Notes: generated from the sequence alone by a model not told the origin. A DNA stretch of 64,000 nucleotides from Vanilla planifolia (GCA_023846275.1 JAIUJO010000072.1:1819599-1883598); one strand, 5' to 3'. Positions 50,901 through 64,000 are shown, numbered from the stretch's first letter. Numbers and translations are program-made.

Positions 50901-52173
50901 TGATGTAGGACAACATGCTCGAAAGTATCTTTAGCTCGTTGATAATTAAAATGTACTTAGGTCCAAGATATATATATCTATATAAGGGCTTACCAAAGGT
51001 TCTTGTTTTAGAATAAAACATTAAAGGATCACCTAGTAAGTAACGATTTGAACATAAGCTAGAAAATTGAACTAATCATTAGCATGCAGGACCTCAACCT
51101 AAAGGAAATGTGGTTGACTACTCATACCCAAAGTACACATAATGGTAGATAAGTCACAAGATGCACCCACAAGTGTTGTTATTACTATGCAAAACACAAA
51201 TATCACACGTTGACTTGAACAAATTAAAAAGTTTGATGTGTTCATTAGTTTTCCAGAAAGATGAAACAAAAATGTTTTTCATTCTCTTATTCTTTTGGTG
51301 TTGTTGTGGATGTTAGGCATAGTAATTTGCTTACCAAGGAATATGAAAGAACTCATGGTAATACTATAGCAAAATTTTTTGAATTATATCAGATATCTTT
51401 TAATTTAGTAAGAAATTTCCTTCAAAAGTTATGAAAATATATGCAACAAATTGTCCCCAAGCTACATTTGAATTTTGGGCTATGATCGAATGATTTGTGA
51501 GGACAAGGGTAATGTGATGGATGCTTCATGAGTGGAGAACAGTATGAACATCTTAGATTTTTTTTGCAGGGTAGAGTTAGTTGACTAGTTGGCATGGATT
51601 AATGGGTAAACATGTTTTTGTTGATCGTAGATTAATGAAGGTGAGGTGGACGTCATGGGCCAAACCAAGTTGATGCATTAACAAAGATCAAAAGGATTGG
51701 CTATGTTTGATGGGTGAAAGCGAGTCAAGTAAGATGCTTGAGTTGACACAAGCTAATTTAGCAAAATGGACGTAAAAGTGTTCCAACAAGAGTTGATAAT
51801 CGCAAATGGAAATAGATGACAAAAACAAACCAAAAACTCAATTTGTTACACAAAATGTTCCAAATGCTACACAAAGGAACTATAAGACTACCATAGTAAT
51901 GTTAGAGATAAAGATTTAAGCTAGAAATGTACAATAAGCTTCCAATTGACCTTCCAAAGTCATAATAAAGTTTAATGGTAAATAACTTAATAAGCTATTG
52001 AAAAAACAAACTAGAATAGGCAATAAATAATGGTTCAAGTACAATTGCCCCTGGTAACAACAATGATAATAGAGCTAATGAGAAGTAGAGGATCCAGTCC
52101 TCACTTCACTTTGAGTTTGAATTAGACTAAAATGCCATCGAAAGGAACCTTTGTGCAAATGTACTGGATGTGA
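50901..52173 (-). repeat. 5' LTR of Gypsy-2
   Basis: It begins tgatgtaggacaacatg on the + strand (Gypsy-1: tgatgtaagatgatatg). It stays collinear to gatgtga near 52,173, for example aacaatgataatagagctaa against aacaatgataatgcagacta in Gypsy-1. It is slightly shorter than the Gypsy-1 LTRs. Confidence 0.82.
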
Positions 52174-55100
52174 CTAAGCCACTATCCAACTATTATTTTG
52201 ATAATTTGAAGACTTCTCATGGATTTGTAAACGTATCATTATTGAATAACAAACAAGGAAAAAAATAAAAAATACACAATAATTTGAAATAGTTTAATCA
52301 CCAACAAAAGTCTCACATTCACCCCAAGTCAACGAGACTAGCCTTTAACTAGGCAAGTACCATTAGCGATAAGACAAGTAGGCTAGAAATCCTTATAACA
52401 ACTTGATTAATCACTGATTAGCCACAACTCCTACATGTGTATAATAATTAGCCAATAATGACCATAGCACAACAATAATTACAATGAACAAAAGAACAAA
52501 ATGTTGAACCCTTCACAAAATTTTATAACTTTTATCTTGAACCCCTTGCAGGAAAGGCAAAGCAATGTGTAAGTATAAGATGAGGATGTAACTGTGTTTA
52601 GAATCAACTAAATGAAGACAATATAATGAAAACTGTTGTAGATAGGGATCACAAAACAATGCTTTGATGATATCTTACAAGTAAAAAAAGAAGCTCTTTT
52701 AAAATATGTAGCAAAGTGTTAAACCTTTTATCATAAGTTAAAAGGATAGTCCTATTTCAACCTTTCATGAATCTCCCATTTTTATGTTAATTTTGACAAC
52801 TTCAATTATTTTCTAAAATTTATTAAACTAGATATTATAAATTTAGCAAATGATCTTATAAATATGATAAATAGATAGTTCAATGTGATAAGTGAATGGA
52901 GCTAATCATCAATTAGACAAGTTATCAGACATTTAGATCTCACTTATATACGTTTATCATATGACTATGAAAGAACTTGACATACTAGATAACATTGAAC
53001 TTTAAGAGATTTTTTTGTTTTTTAGATCTTCGTATTGGATGATTTATTTAGTTGTGCAAGTAAGATACATTTGTTACATTAAGTTAAGATGATCGTATGA
53101 GTTTAATTAGTGGATCACCAAAATAAGAATAATCTTTCAATAATATGCCATGCACCTAAGATTTTTTCGCACTATATAAGCTCGTAATAGTTTGACAACA
53201 ATCTACTTATCACATTTCAACATAATAAAAAGACCATAATCATATGATTAAAAAATAATATTTTTGTGACAAAATTATAACTTTTTTATCCTAGGTCCAT
53301 TGTACTATCTTTGAAGAGAAATAAATCATACAAAAAGAACATACTACTTTGTACTACATGATATAAATATTATGCAAACACATAGGACGAAATGTCTACT
53401 GTACATGGATGATACAACTTAAGACCATATAATGGTTTTTCATTCTATGTTAATGAAATAGTCGTATTACTAAATATATTGAAGATGTTTAGCCCAATTA
53501 TTGATTCATTATGCATTGGACATTGATATGAAATGAATGTCATGTAAATAAGAAAGTGAGTTGGTATAAATGTTATACATAGATGAACTCAATTCCCTTA
53601 AACAAAAAAAAAAGCAATAAGATAGATAACTTGTGTAACCAAATTCACAACATAAATTTTTATCATTGATGATTATGGTATCTATATGATGAGATCATTA
53701 TATGTATATGACGTCTTCATAGTTTTAAGTTTTACTGGTAAAGTAAGACAAATGCTGGACAATACATGTGCAATATTAGTCATCATACTATGCATCCAAG
53801 AACCATTAAAAATAAGAGCATATTTTAAACTTATTTCCTTTAAATTTACCTTACATTTTCAATATAATATGTTCTCAGTTGAATGGAATATACATTTTAG
53901 TGGTAAACAATACAAATGGAACATAAGGAAGATTTATATAACTAAAAAGCAAGGTTGATTATATTAAACTAACTATGACTTATGCACAAAGAAAATGTTT
54001 AATGATTGTACCAAGAATATTGTAGTGATAATTGGATCTTCAACTTTTTAGCCACAACATTTGAAGCTATTCCACATGACTCGTGATGAACAAGTTGTGT
54101 CAATCCATTAAGCATAGCAATAAATTTTAAAAGCAGTGCAAGGTGCATGTTTGCCTCATCACAATCATTCACATCTTTCTCTAACAATTACTACATATTC
54201 ATAATAAATAAACCAACCATTAGTTAACATACACTTGATTTTATGGTCAGAAAACTCTTTGGGTCAACATCCTTTTTAGTTATAATATGGAAAACATGAT
54301 ACTACAAGTTAAAAAGGAATAAATAAGACCTAAGCTCGACTTAAAAGGATATTATACCAGAGGGCTACTTACATTACGCTATGTATACGTTCAATAAACT
54401 GAACAAATTAACAGTATCCAAAACAATGTATTGGGGCGCATAATATACTCCATCATCGAGTTGCACCACTTATCTAGATGCCTACTGTGATACAATAAAT
54501 TAAAGAGGAGAGGTGTGCTAATGAAGTCAAAAGCACTCAAAATAAACACTTTAAGTCTAACTAAACATTTAAGTAAGATGATCATTACCAATGCTAACAA
54601 GGTATTACAATTTATTTTATTATTTTGTTGTGAATTTATTGATCTTTATCTTTTATTTAAAATGGCTATTTTTTGCTCTGAAATGTTTTCTACACATTTT
54701 ATATGAACAATATTTTATAAATAAGGTATGTGCATTGTTTTTAGTATTTTAGGCAAACAACAATGTTATTCATTTTTTGTATGTTTTCAAATCTTTAGAT
54801 TTTTTATTTAATATGTGATTCTTTTCAAACTTGCATAATAGAGAAGTTTAATATTATTATTATAGTTTTGGCATTATATTACTTTACCATTTATTATATT
54901 ATATGATTTATGTATTTCTTATATTTTCATTATTACACAACTTTTCTTTCCATTTTAGTTTGATATGTTTCTATAATTTTAAATATTTTAATTTGAATAG
55001 ATGCATTTGCCATGGGCATAAATTTTTTATGTTTTTATAATCATTCTTTTTATTTAATTATTATACGTTATTATTTTAAAGCATACTCTCCATAGTTGTT

Positions 55101-58100
55101 CATATTATGACTTTTTTTGTTAATATATTATGTAATAAAAAAGTGTGTAGCAATTGACTATTTTTTGGCATACTATGCTAATAAATTCTATTATTGAATT
55201 TTTTTATTAATGTAGTAAATGTTACCTTTTATTTCTTTTACTTGAAAAAAAAATACAACAAATTAGAGTTCTTGATTAGAGGCTTTTAAAAAACATTATC
55301 GTGAAAGGTTTTATAAATTTCAAGCATTTAATATATTAATTAATTTATATTCAATCGTTGATTATTATATTTTTTAATTTTTATTTGAAAATCTGCATAA
55401 ATTTAATATTTAAAAAGATTTGCTTACTTTGGTAGTGTTCTTAGTAAAATTTTTATTCCTTTTTTTTTGTAGAATTCTTAATTAGTTTGATGATATTGTT
55501 AAGTAATTTCTCAATCAAGAAAAATTTGAAATTATGTTATGTTTATTTGTTTTATTTTTTTACTTTTGAATAAAATTTTTTTACTGATGGGTTTTCATAT
55601 GATCTTGAATTTTATTATTTTTATATTGTCATTTGCATTTTATACAATTATGCATCTCATAATGCAAGAAATTTGTTTTTACCTTTTTGGCTTTTATTCT
55701 TTTGCCTCTTTTATTTGTGGCTGTGATATTTTTTGTTGACACTATAGTGTCAATTTTATAGGATTTTGCATTAAAAATAATTTATATATTACTAATTTCA
55801 TCTTTGATAACACTGTCAATTATTTCATTTTATACAATTTAATTTTCTTCCTATAAAAGCAATTTTCTAAAACTCATGTAACTAAAGAAATTTTATGATG
55901 GAACATTACAAATACTTAAATAAAAATTACAAAGAGAACATATTTAAGATTATTTGGTTAAGTTAGTTGTTTATCATTTATTTCGAAAACTATGATTTTA
56001 AATTGTTGTAAATTTTCGTTATCCTATTTCTTTTATTCTTGTTGTACATTTTTATATTTATTAATAAATTCATCCATGACATGCTAATATTTTTAAATTA
56101 TTTACTTTTTCTACAACAAAAAAAATTTGGGCATTTAAGATTTTAGTTTATATGTGTCGTTGTTTTAATTAGACTGTGTATTACCTCTTTTAGTGCACTT
56201 TTCGCTTACCTTACCATAGAAAGTTGTAAAACTTTAATCCATATTTATTAAAAATTAAAAAATATTTACTAGCTTTATGAGTATAAGTTTTAAAATTAAA
56301 AATAGTTTTAGTTTTATACTTATGAATTTATTGTCCTCATAGTAATGAAAAAGACCTTTATAGATGTATAATATATGTAGTGTTGTTTGTTAAAAAATTA
56401 TTTTATCTATATTAATTTAAAATTTTGTATTCTCTACTAGTAATATATTTAGTTTTACATAATTGCTCCCCCAAAAACATATTTTAGCTTGATATGAAAA
56501 GGGGTATTTAAAAATTTAAGTGCTTATATCTCAATTTAAATTTCCATTTTTTATTCAATTTTTTTTATTCAATTATAATTATGAAGAATGTTATTTAGAA
56601 TGTAAAATTTTATTTGCAATATAACTTTACTTTTTCATTTTTTTATCTTTTTCACAAAAATATTGTTAAGCTTTTCTAGATAATATTTAATTCCCATAAC
56701 AATAAGTAATTTTTATGATTTCAAAATTTCTTTTGATAATTTTAAGTAACTTTTCATTTTTTTAGAATGAGAAAATTTTTGTAATCATGATATGCAAAAA
56801 TGTTTCTATATTTTTAAATGTTGAGGTATCATTATAACATGTTCATATCCTGAAATTGACAAAAAGTTCAAGTTACAAAAATCATTAATTGGCTTAAAGT
56901 TGACAACAAAAAATAACTATGTATATGCAATTTTGATATTAAAACTTTTTATTGAATTTGTTTTCACTATTTTGTAATTAAATGATATTAACTATGCATT
57001 ATTTAATTATTGTATTATACTATATTTTTTATTTAATCATTAAAGTCTTTTTTTGTGTTAATTATAAAATGCCTTTGTTGATGCATAATTGTAAATTTGT
57101 ATCATAATTTAGTATACTAAATACTTCTTGGTTGATGCATAATTTTATAACACGAATCAATAATTTTTTTTTTGTGTTTTAACCAAGAATATTTTAAGTT
57201 GGCTGAATGAACATTGTCATACATGAAAAGACACCGTCAATATTATCTTTCATACTCATACAATATAAGTATTGTGAATATATTCTTAGTCAATATTATT
57301 GCCCATGAACTTCTTTAAAGCATACTGTAGCGACACTATGCTTTATACTCTTGGGCTTACAATACTTTATGATCACATAAATACAATAATGTGAACAACA
57401 GAGATAATGTTAGTGGTTCTAATTGTTAACCATGACATTGATAAATTTTAATTGAGACATTAAACCAAAATGCAAACCATATAAGTATGCGACAATGTAT
57501 TTTATATTAATTAGGTTATATGACAAAAGCCATGCTTTAAACCATAATTCATTATTTAATTGATTAGCTCCATCCTAAATAATGGATTTAATGATTTTAC
57601 AACTAGGCTATTGTAAGATGAGAGTACTTTCTTTACCAAAAGTGGATCCTTCATTCATCAAACAAATTGATTATGGAATACCTTATAGGCTGGTTCCATT
57701 AAAGATTTCTTGGTATGATGAATATAACATAGATTTTTAACATGTTTTCTTTATAACCATTATGAAATGATTATGTTTGCTTAATGGGCTAAAATTGTAT
57801 TGGTCAACATGAGATGAAATGCTATGTTATATTGCATCTAGATACAATGATCTTTGTGTAATGTGAATATATAAATCATAGGAGATGTTCATTGGAATCA
57901 ATATAGAACTTATAGATCATATTAATTTGATGTGATCAATGATTGAATTTGTTTGTTATAAACCATGAAATATGTTGCCCACGCACATTTGGTTCTAAAA
58001 GATGATTATTTGGCTTGGTTGTTAAGTTGTTGCAGTATGATTATGTGCTTGCTGAACATTATTTTTATCAATTGTTCATATTCATATGATGGTGTACTTC

Positions 58101-59099
58101 TTTGAAATCACTTTTGTCTACCATATGACAATCTATGTGTTCCTTCATTAATACATTCTTGAGAAACATGCTAATGTGATTGAAAATTTTAACATACATT
58201 ACAATACAAATTGTAATAGAAATGCTTTATCGAAACTCCATATTTTGATGTTATTTGCTTTGTTACATTCATGTCTTATCAAACTACCACTTAAATCATA
58301 TTAGTGTGATTCTGCACTAATATGAAAAGCATTAATTAGCCATTATCTTTTTGTTCGTAGATTTTTTACTATATTAGCTGATGAATTTGTAATTTTCCTT
58401 TTTCAAGAATTATAACTTCTATTTGTGGAAGTATTTGTCAAATAAACTAAATCACTATTGTCTAATGCGTTGTCTAGTTTCCCTATTCATGAATATGCAA
58501 GCAATGCCTATGGTTTGGTTTACACACATCAAATAAATAAAAGTATTTATCATTTCAAATCTTGTACCTTTTACGATGTGAAAATATGTGCAAGTTGTAA
58601 TTTATCGAAGTTGATTAGAGGTTTATATTGAATTTTAATTAAATATCCACCCCATATGATTGTTGAATTCAATTCTTCCATAGAACACTAGTGTATGTTA
58701 AACAAGATAGTTTTCTTATTGAATTTACAAATCCAATTTTCCAACATCCATGGTATATTAGCTTTTGTTTAGTACAAGTTGAAACACACATGATAATCAA
58801 AAAAGATATTCAAATTATTAATCTATATTTTACAGCATAATTCTAGGACATAAGTATTGATCTTTCATTCAAAGTACATTGTTGAAGTAATGTAATGACA
58901 TTCTTCAAAAAAATGAGCTAGCATCAACTTCTGTTGTCCTACCATTTAGTTTTTTTTCTTATTTATTAGATTTTGGTAATGTTTAACATTATTTTATTGC
59001 ATAAATAATAAATAAAATAAACATGTCATAGGGAGTTTTTTTTTAATTCTTGCCCTCATGTAGATTAGCTTTACTTGATTTATACTTATTTTGATGATA
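52174..59099. other. A+T-rich DNA with no recognisable gene
   Basis: Only short open frames occur, none with a motif I know. From about 54,600 to 57,200 the + strand is strongly T-rich, resembling plant intron sequence. No exon with a usable reading frame was found beside it. No terminal repeats were seen. Confidence 0.5.
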
Positions 59100-60565
59100 C
59101 AAATTATGTTACTTTCAAGTTGATTAATTATGAGTTCCATAGTATGAAATTTATTGGATTTCCAAGAGTTTTTAAATAACCCCTACTAATAATAATCATG
59201 TATTTTGCATATGTTAGATACGTTATTGCTTGACATCCTTTAAAGTGGCCATATAACACCATTCCATTTAAAATAATATAGTTATTTAAGCTTCTAGTAA
59301 AAATCTCCATGTATAAGATAAAAAGGAGAGGTGAATAAGCGTTATCTTGCTTGATGCCCCTTCTTGGTGAACAAGCAATCATTCTTCAAATCCATGTACT
59401 ACACAGGTAATCAGTAAGCATGCTAATGACATTCTCAAGGAAATTGATCTTGGAGAATATCAAATATAGAAATTCCAACCATATGCTATTAACTGCTTCC
59501 TAGAACTCTAGCTTAGCAAGATAATTGCCACTTTTTGTTCATTTGTTGATAGAATAAATTAATTCTTATTCTAGTAGTATGTTCTCAAAAATATCTCTGC
59601 CTTCTATAAAGCCATTTTTTCTCAAAAAAATCAACTTATCCCAAATTGGTTATAGCTCTTGTACTATGATTTTAGTGAGGTTTTTTTGATGAAGTTGCAT
59701 AGGAATATTAGTTTAAAATTAGTGAATTATTTTGCACATCATTTGGTAAATTAGTGATCTATTTACAAAACTTTTCACCCTAATCAATACATCACTAGAG
59801 ATAAGGATCCCAACAATTTGTGAAACCTTTTGTATTATAATTGTTTAAAAAAAAGAGTGTTTGTCTTTTTTAGTTCCACCATTATTATGTGTTGCATCAA
59901 GTTATTTCCTTTTATTTCTAATAATGGATAGATGTAGTTAACAATACTTTTGTTTTCATTTTTTTGAGTAGAAATTTGGAGATTGTTAAAGTTTGTGATT
60001 GCTATTTCAACAACTTTATCCTCTTTTTTTATTCATGTGCCTTATAAGATTCCATTACTTGTAACATTTACTTTATCTGTATGTTTATTTACTACTGAAT
60101 AGAAATTCTATGTATTCTTTTTGTCATCCATTAGCCCTCTTAGCTAAGCTTTTTTTCTCTAATGATATTTTAATCTGTCTAACATTTGTAATAAAGACTT
60201 TTAACAAGATGCAACACATTTCACTACCCCTATTTTTTTTTTGTTGGAAGAGAGCTTCTTTGTGTTTTAGTTCTTTGTTCAATTGATGGCCTCAAAGCTA
60301 TTTTCCAAATGTTGATTTGTTTCAAATGTTGAATTGCTTCCATAAATAATTAATTTAATTTTCATTGTTGATTTTCATAAGTGTTAATTTAATTTTCATA
60401 AGTTTTGACCATGTGATATATTGCATCCTTCTCAACACAATGATTCAAAAGTTTAGCAATTGTTGTTCCATGGCCAACAATCTTCTTCCAATTCCAATCC
60501 CTAGACCAACCCTCCTTTCCATAATAACTATAACCATGATCTGACATCTACATGTTTATAGGAGA
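59100..60565 (-). mobile_element. LINE fragment E (different lineage from A-H)
   Basis: On the - strand: an endonuclease/linker remnant near 60,545-60,420 (SDHGYSYYGKGGL, DWNWKKIVGHGTTIAKLLNHC), then an RT finger region near 59,620 (KNGFIEGRDIFENILL, family GFIxGRxIxDNILL). Next come LEFLYLIFSKINFLENVISM near 59,480-59,420 and RGIKQDNAYSPLLFILYMEIFTRSLNN near 59,365-59,285 (family RGIRQGDPLSPLLFILxMExxSRxL). The catalytic box region at about 59,200 reads LTYAKYMIII. It is cut off at both ends and is not associated with rDNA. Its RT residues differ clearly from copies A-H, so it is a separate LINE lineage. It is broken. Confidence 0.82.
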
Positions 60566-61070
60566 GCAAGCATTTATTATTAATTAATAGCTTTCATTTA
60601 TGATTATCATTGTAAAGGGTAACAAATAAATGATTTAAAATCCTTTTTCACTCAAGTCAATTTTAGCAATAACGAATTTTCTCATCTATGTTAGTTTACA
60701 TTTTTATCATAAAACATTAAAAACATAACCAGGTGCATTAGTTGTTGTTGCACAGTCCTATTGGAATTTAAAATTGAATGAATTAATTCAAAATTTAATG
60801 TTTGTAATAATCATAATTTTATGTTTGTGTACATGTAAAATATAGTTAATATCACTTAGGATTGGACAATGATGTTGTCATGCAAAATTTTGTAATATGC
60901 ATTGTTATAATATTCATAGAAATACAATACTTTTGTTGTATCCCTTTCTAATGCTTTCCTTGAGAAGTGAATCTTTAGGTTTTTAATTACTAAGCTTCAT
61001 GAAACATGATATTCCCTATCTTAATGGTCTTATGTATTCCTTTGGTGAAATTGACATGTGATTACATTGA
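60566..61070. other. A+T-rich DNA, nothing recognised
   Basis: No gene, motif or repeat unit was identified. Confidence 0.5.
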
Positions 61071-61404
61071 GTTGTATAAGTGTGCTCCTGGAAGGAATGG
61101 AGGTAATAAGCTTCATAAAATTTGTATGAACATAGAATGGGTGTGAAACATTCATCAATATGTTGGATAGTTAACGTCTTTGGCTTTGATTGAGTTGATT
61201 TTTGTCATACAAATATAATATCGCTTTGTTCTAATGAGCTGTGTAAGTGTGCTCCTGGGAGGAATGTAGGTAATAGGCTTCATATAATTTGCATGAACAT
61301 AGAGTGGGTGTGAAAAATTCATCAATATGTTTGATAGTTAATGTCTTGGCTTTGATTGAGTTGATTTTTGTCATACAAATATAATATCACTTTTGTTCAA
61401 TTGT
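61071..61404. repeat. Tandem duplication, two units of about 167 bp
   Basis: Unit 1 (61,071-61,237) and unit 2 (61,238-61,404) share long near-identical stretches such as aagtgtgctcctgg, gaacatagaatgggtgtgaa, ttcatcaatatgtt, tttgattgagttgatttttg and tcatacaaatataatatc. They are roughly 90% alike by eye, so this is much younger than most repeats here. Confidence 0.9.
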
Positions 61405-61679
61405 GACAGCATTTGTAAAAGAAAGCACATGTTTGCACTTAATCATTAGGTAAGTAGATTTGCATCATATGGATAGGACTATAATCTATTATGAATAGCG
61501 TATGTGAGCAAATCACATAACTCATCATATTGTTTGTTCACACATAGTATGAAAATAACATGAAAGGTAAAAAAAATTAGACCAAAGTTTTTTTTTGATA
61601 TTTTTCTCAATTTATATTTAATATTTATTTAATAAATATTAAAATAATAATTTATTAATATTTATACTAATTTATTTTT

Positions 61680-64000
61680 GTTATTTAATAAAATTCCTAA
61701 TTTAGTCTAATCAAGGTAAAACAAATGTCATGGGAATCATCTCAATGAGCTTTACCAAATTAAATATTCAATGTTATACTTTTAAATATTTTATTTTCTA
61801 GGTTTTTGGCATACCTTTTGAAGCATTTTTATTTGTTCTTCATATGGTAATCAAGGAAGTCATACTCTATCTCATTAGCTTCTTGGACTATTGCTTTCAC
61901 ATAAAATTTGTCTTATCATCTTTCAGTTGTTTGCCTTAATATAGTTGCTTTATATTGTTTCAATTTATGTCATTTTTGTTTTAACACAAATTTACTTGTT
62001 TTTAAAATAATAATTTATTATAATTTATGCTTATTTATTTTGCAATTCATATTAACTCTAAAAAAATTTTATAATTGAACATTTTTTTATATTTGTAATT
62101 ATTTTTTCTATGCTTTTGACTAGTTATTTTAAGTATTATTATTAGCACAAGATTTTATCATTTGGGATATTAGACTCAATCTCATTAGTATCTTAGAATG
62201 CAACATTATCATACAAGTTATCTCATTTTTTCAAATTCTTAGCCTTGATTTGGTTATATTACTATGAAACTTTAATTCAACTCTCAACTTGTCCTTATAT
62301 TGCTTTTTTTTATTATACTACAATGCTTCATATACCTAATTTTGGTTTTAATATATATCTACTTTATATTAAAATAATAATTTTTTATTATGCAAGATTT
62401 TTTTATTTTTGTAATACATAGTAAATCTAAACATGGATTTATTTACTTATTTAAACAATTTATTTTCTTAGCTTTAGTTATGTTTTATGAAGTATTTCAT
62501 AAAGAACATGATTTAGTGATTATGAATGTTATGCTCATTCTCCTAACTATCATAGATTGCAACATCAACATAACATTTATCTTATTTTTTTTAAATGTTT
62601 TTTTTTTGATTTGTTTATATTGCAATGTTACTCCAAATCTTTTTTCATGTGACCTTCACATCATTTTGATTTGGTAGTACTCAATTACTTCAATTTATGT
62701 CATTTTGGTTTTCAATATATTCACTTATTATTAAATTAAGAATTTATTATTATTTATGCTTATGAATTTGTTAATGAAATTATCTTTTTTATATTTCTAA
62801 GTAATGTTTCTTGAATTTTGCTAGAGTTTATTAGATATTTCAATTATCATTTTATTTGATAGTTGTGGTTGTTACACTCAATTTTTTTAGTATCTTGGAA
62901 TGCCGCTTTCTCACAAAGCTTACCTTATTTCTTCAAAATGTTTACTTTAATTTGTCAATTTTATAGTGTAATTGTAAGTCACCTATCATGTGATTACTCG
63001 ATTTCTTTTACATTGTGATATTATACTAGTTTAGGTTGTCTCCTTTTGCACTATATTATTTATTTCATTGATATTTAAAAAATTTATTATTATTTTTTTA
63101 TTCTTATGTTCTTTTGTAATTTGTAATAATTCAAGATATTATTCAATAGAAATTAAACAAAAGTTGTTGGACTCATCTCAATAAGCCTTATGCATTTTAT
63201 ATGCCATTATTTAGACATATTTTTTTATTGTTTTGGCATGCTTTTGTGAGAAATTTTTTTGCAATAGATTTGATTAATGAGTATGTTGCACTTGATATCC
63301 TTAGTAATTTGGAAAGCAAGTTTCTCATAAAATTTATCATATTCTTTCAAGTTTTTCAATTTAATTTTATTATATTGCTATGTTAATCTAATTATCCTCT
63401 GATGTCACTTTCAAATCACTTTGTTTGGATGTATAGATTGCTTCAATTTATTTTATTTTTAGTTATATTATATGTCACTTTCACATCACTTTATTATGTA
63501 TGCTTATTTACTTTATTATTACATGCTTATTTACTATGCTCAATTGAATGAGGCTTATTAAATTAAATATTCATTTTAAAATTGTTATGTATTTTATTTT
63601 CTATAGTTTATCAAGTTTTATAAGATATTTTGATACTTTTCGTATTTGTAAGTGTCTTCAAATACACCTTTTTTGAATAACTTATCTTAGTTTTCGAAAT
63701 TTTTTCCTTGATTTGATTATATTAATAAGTAACTCTCAATCTCCTCTCGTGTAACCTTTACATGTCTTTCATTTTGCAATATCGTATGATTTTAATTTAG
63801 GTCATTTTTATTTTAATATATATTTACTTAATATTCAAATAATTTTTTATTATTACCTATCTTATTTTCTATTGTAATTTATAAAAATTTTAAATGAGGT
63901 CTGATTAAGATGAAATAATCATTGAGGGAGTCATCTCAATGACCTCTACCCAAGTAACAATTTGATTTTTAAAATTTTTTTTAGGATTCTTGACATCGTA
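61680..64000. repeat. Old tandem array, about 365-bp period, six or more units, open at the window end
   Basis: A landmark like ttcaatttatgtcatttttg followed by ttttaatatatatttactt recurs near 61,958, 62,323, 62,688, 63,030, 63,437 and 63,790, a spacing of 342-407 bp. A second landmark (tctcattagtatcttgga then gcaac/gcttt..cataaaatttatcttat) falls near 61,876, 62,175, 62,532, 62,876 and 63,282. A third (catctcaatgagctttacc) is at about 61,737, 63,173 and 63,933. Units are A+T rich with a T-rich + strand and have diverged strongly. I do not recognise the unit. Confidence 0.65.

Larger units (their letters stand above)
47331..52173 (-). mobile_element. Ty3/gypsy fossil Gypsy-2 (same family as Gypsy-1)
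   Basis: A - strand element. The visible parts are a 5' LTR at 50,901-52,173, a weak primer-binding site just inside it, a region at about 50,540-50,720 shared with Gypsy-1, RT at 50,220-50,029, an integrase end near 48,760-48,720 (HPLTDGQTKV, family YHPQTDGQTE), a C-terminal region to about 48,060, and a partial 3' LTR at about 47,331-47,960. It is related to Gypsy-1 along its LTR and integrase regions. It is broken many times and very old. No target duplication was found. Confidence 0.85.

Noticed and set aside
53999-54187. Open frame on the - strand with a fairly complex amino-acid composition
   Set aside because: It looked like a possible exon remnant, but I could not link it to any family or find neighbouring exons.
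54391-54610. Possible exon ending at a gt-like splice site near 54,602
   Set aside because: All three + strand frames are interrupted and no adjoining exon is visible.
62390-62677. 95-codon hydrophobic open frame
   Set aside because: It is a translation of T-rich tandem repeat units, which automatically gives Phe/Leu/Ile-rich peptides.

Overview
This window looks like repeat-filled, gene-poor plant nuclear DNA from a large genome that rarely deletes its dead repeats. A gymnosperm is the most likely source, but this is not proven. The window is strongly A+T rich. I see no intact protein-coding gene: every open reading frame is short, and those I recognise are fragments of reverse-transcribing elements. 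The evidence for a plant is the seed-plant-like rRNA sequence, L1-type LINEs with an RNase H domain and a DUF4283-like ORF1, and Ty3/gypsy elements primed by initiator tRNA-Met.

The main content of 5.8-33.3 kb is a decayed 45S ribosomal RNA unit on the + strand. The 18S gene starts at 7,303. It is interrupted by a solo-LTR-like insertion (7,545-9,249) and resumes to about 10,070. It is then split by LINE sequence and short 18S pieces up to about 28,760. From there it runs through the rest of 18S (to 29,503), ITS1, 5.8S, ITS2 and nearly all of 26S (30,107 to about 33,260). A piece of a neighbouring 18S gene lies at 5,815-6,053 and is joined directly to spacer-like DNA. Differences from functional rRNA are mostly C-to-T and G-to-A, as expected of long-methylated, silenced rDNA.

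The LINE pieces at 1-5.8 kb, 10.1-13.0 kb, 18.2-20.1 kb, 20.3-27.2 kb and 27.4-28.8 kb are all on the - strand. Every end I can see lies at the same place in 18S, near GGATGTTGCTTATAGGA^CTCCGC. Two LINE-to-LINE junctions (20,187 and 27,271) carry the same abnormal 18S-to-18S join. This points to a tandemly multiplied [18S fragment + LINE] block, or to repeated use of one 18S target site. It is the most unusual structure in the window.

From 33 to 52 kb lie Ty3/gypsy fossils. A + strand element (about 33.3-44.7 kb) is split inside its reverse transcriptase by a second, - strand element (36,434-42,399). The second has both LTRs, a 5-bp target duplication, a primer-binding site and a gag zinc knuckle. 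A relative of it lies at about 47.3-52.2 kb.

From 52 to 64 kb the DNA is very A+T rich, with a T-rich + strand in blocks. It holds one unrelated LINE fragment (59.1-60.6 kb), a 167-bp tandem duplication (61.1-61.4 kb) and an old tandem array of about 365-bp units (61.7 kb to the window end).
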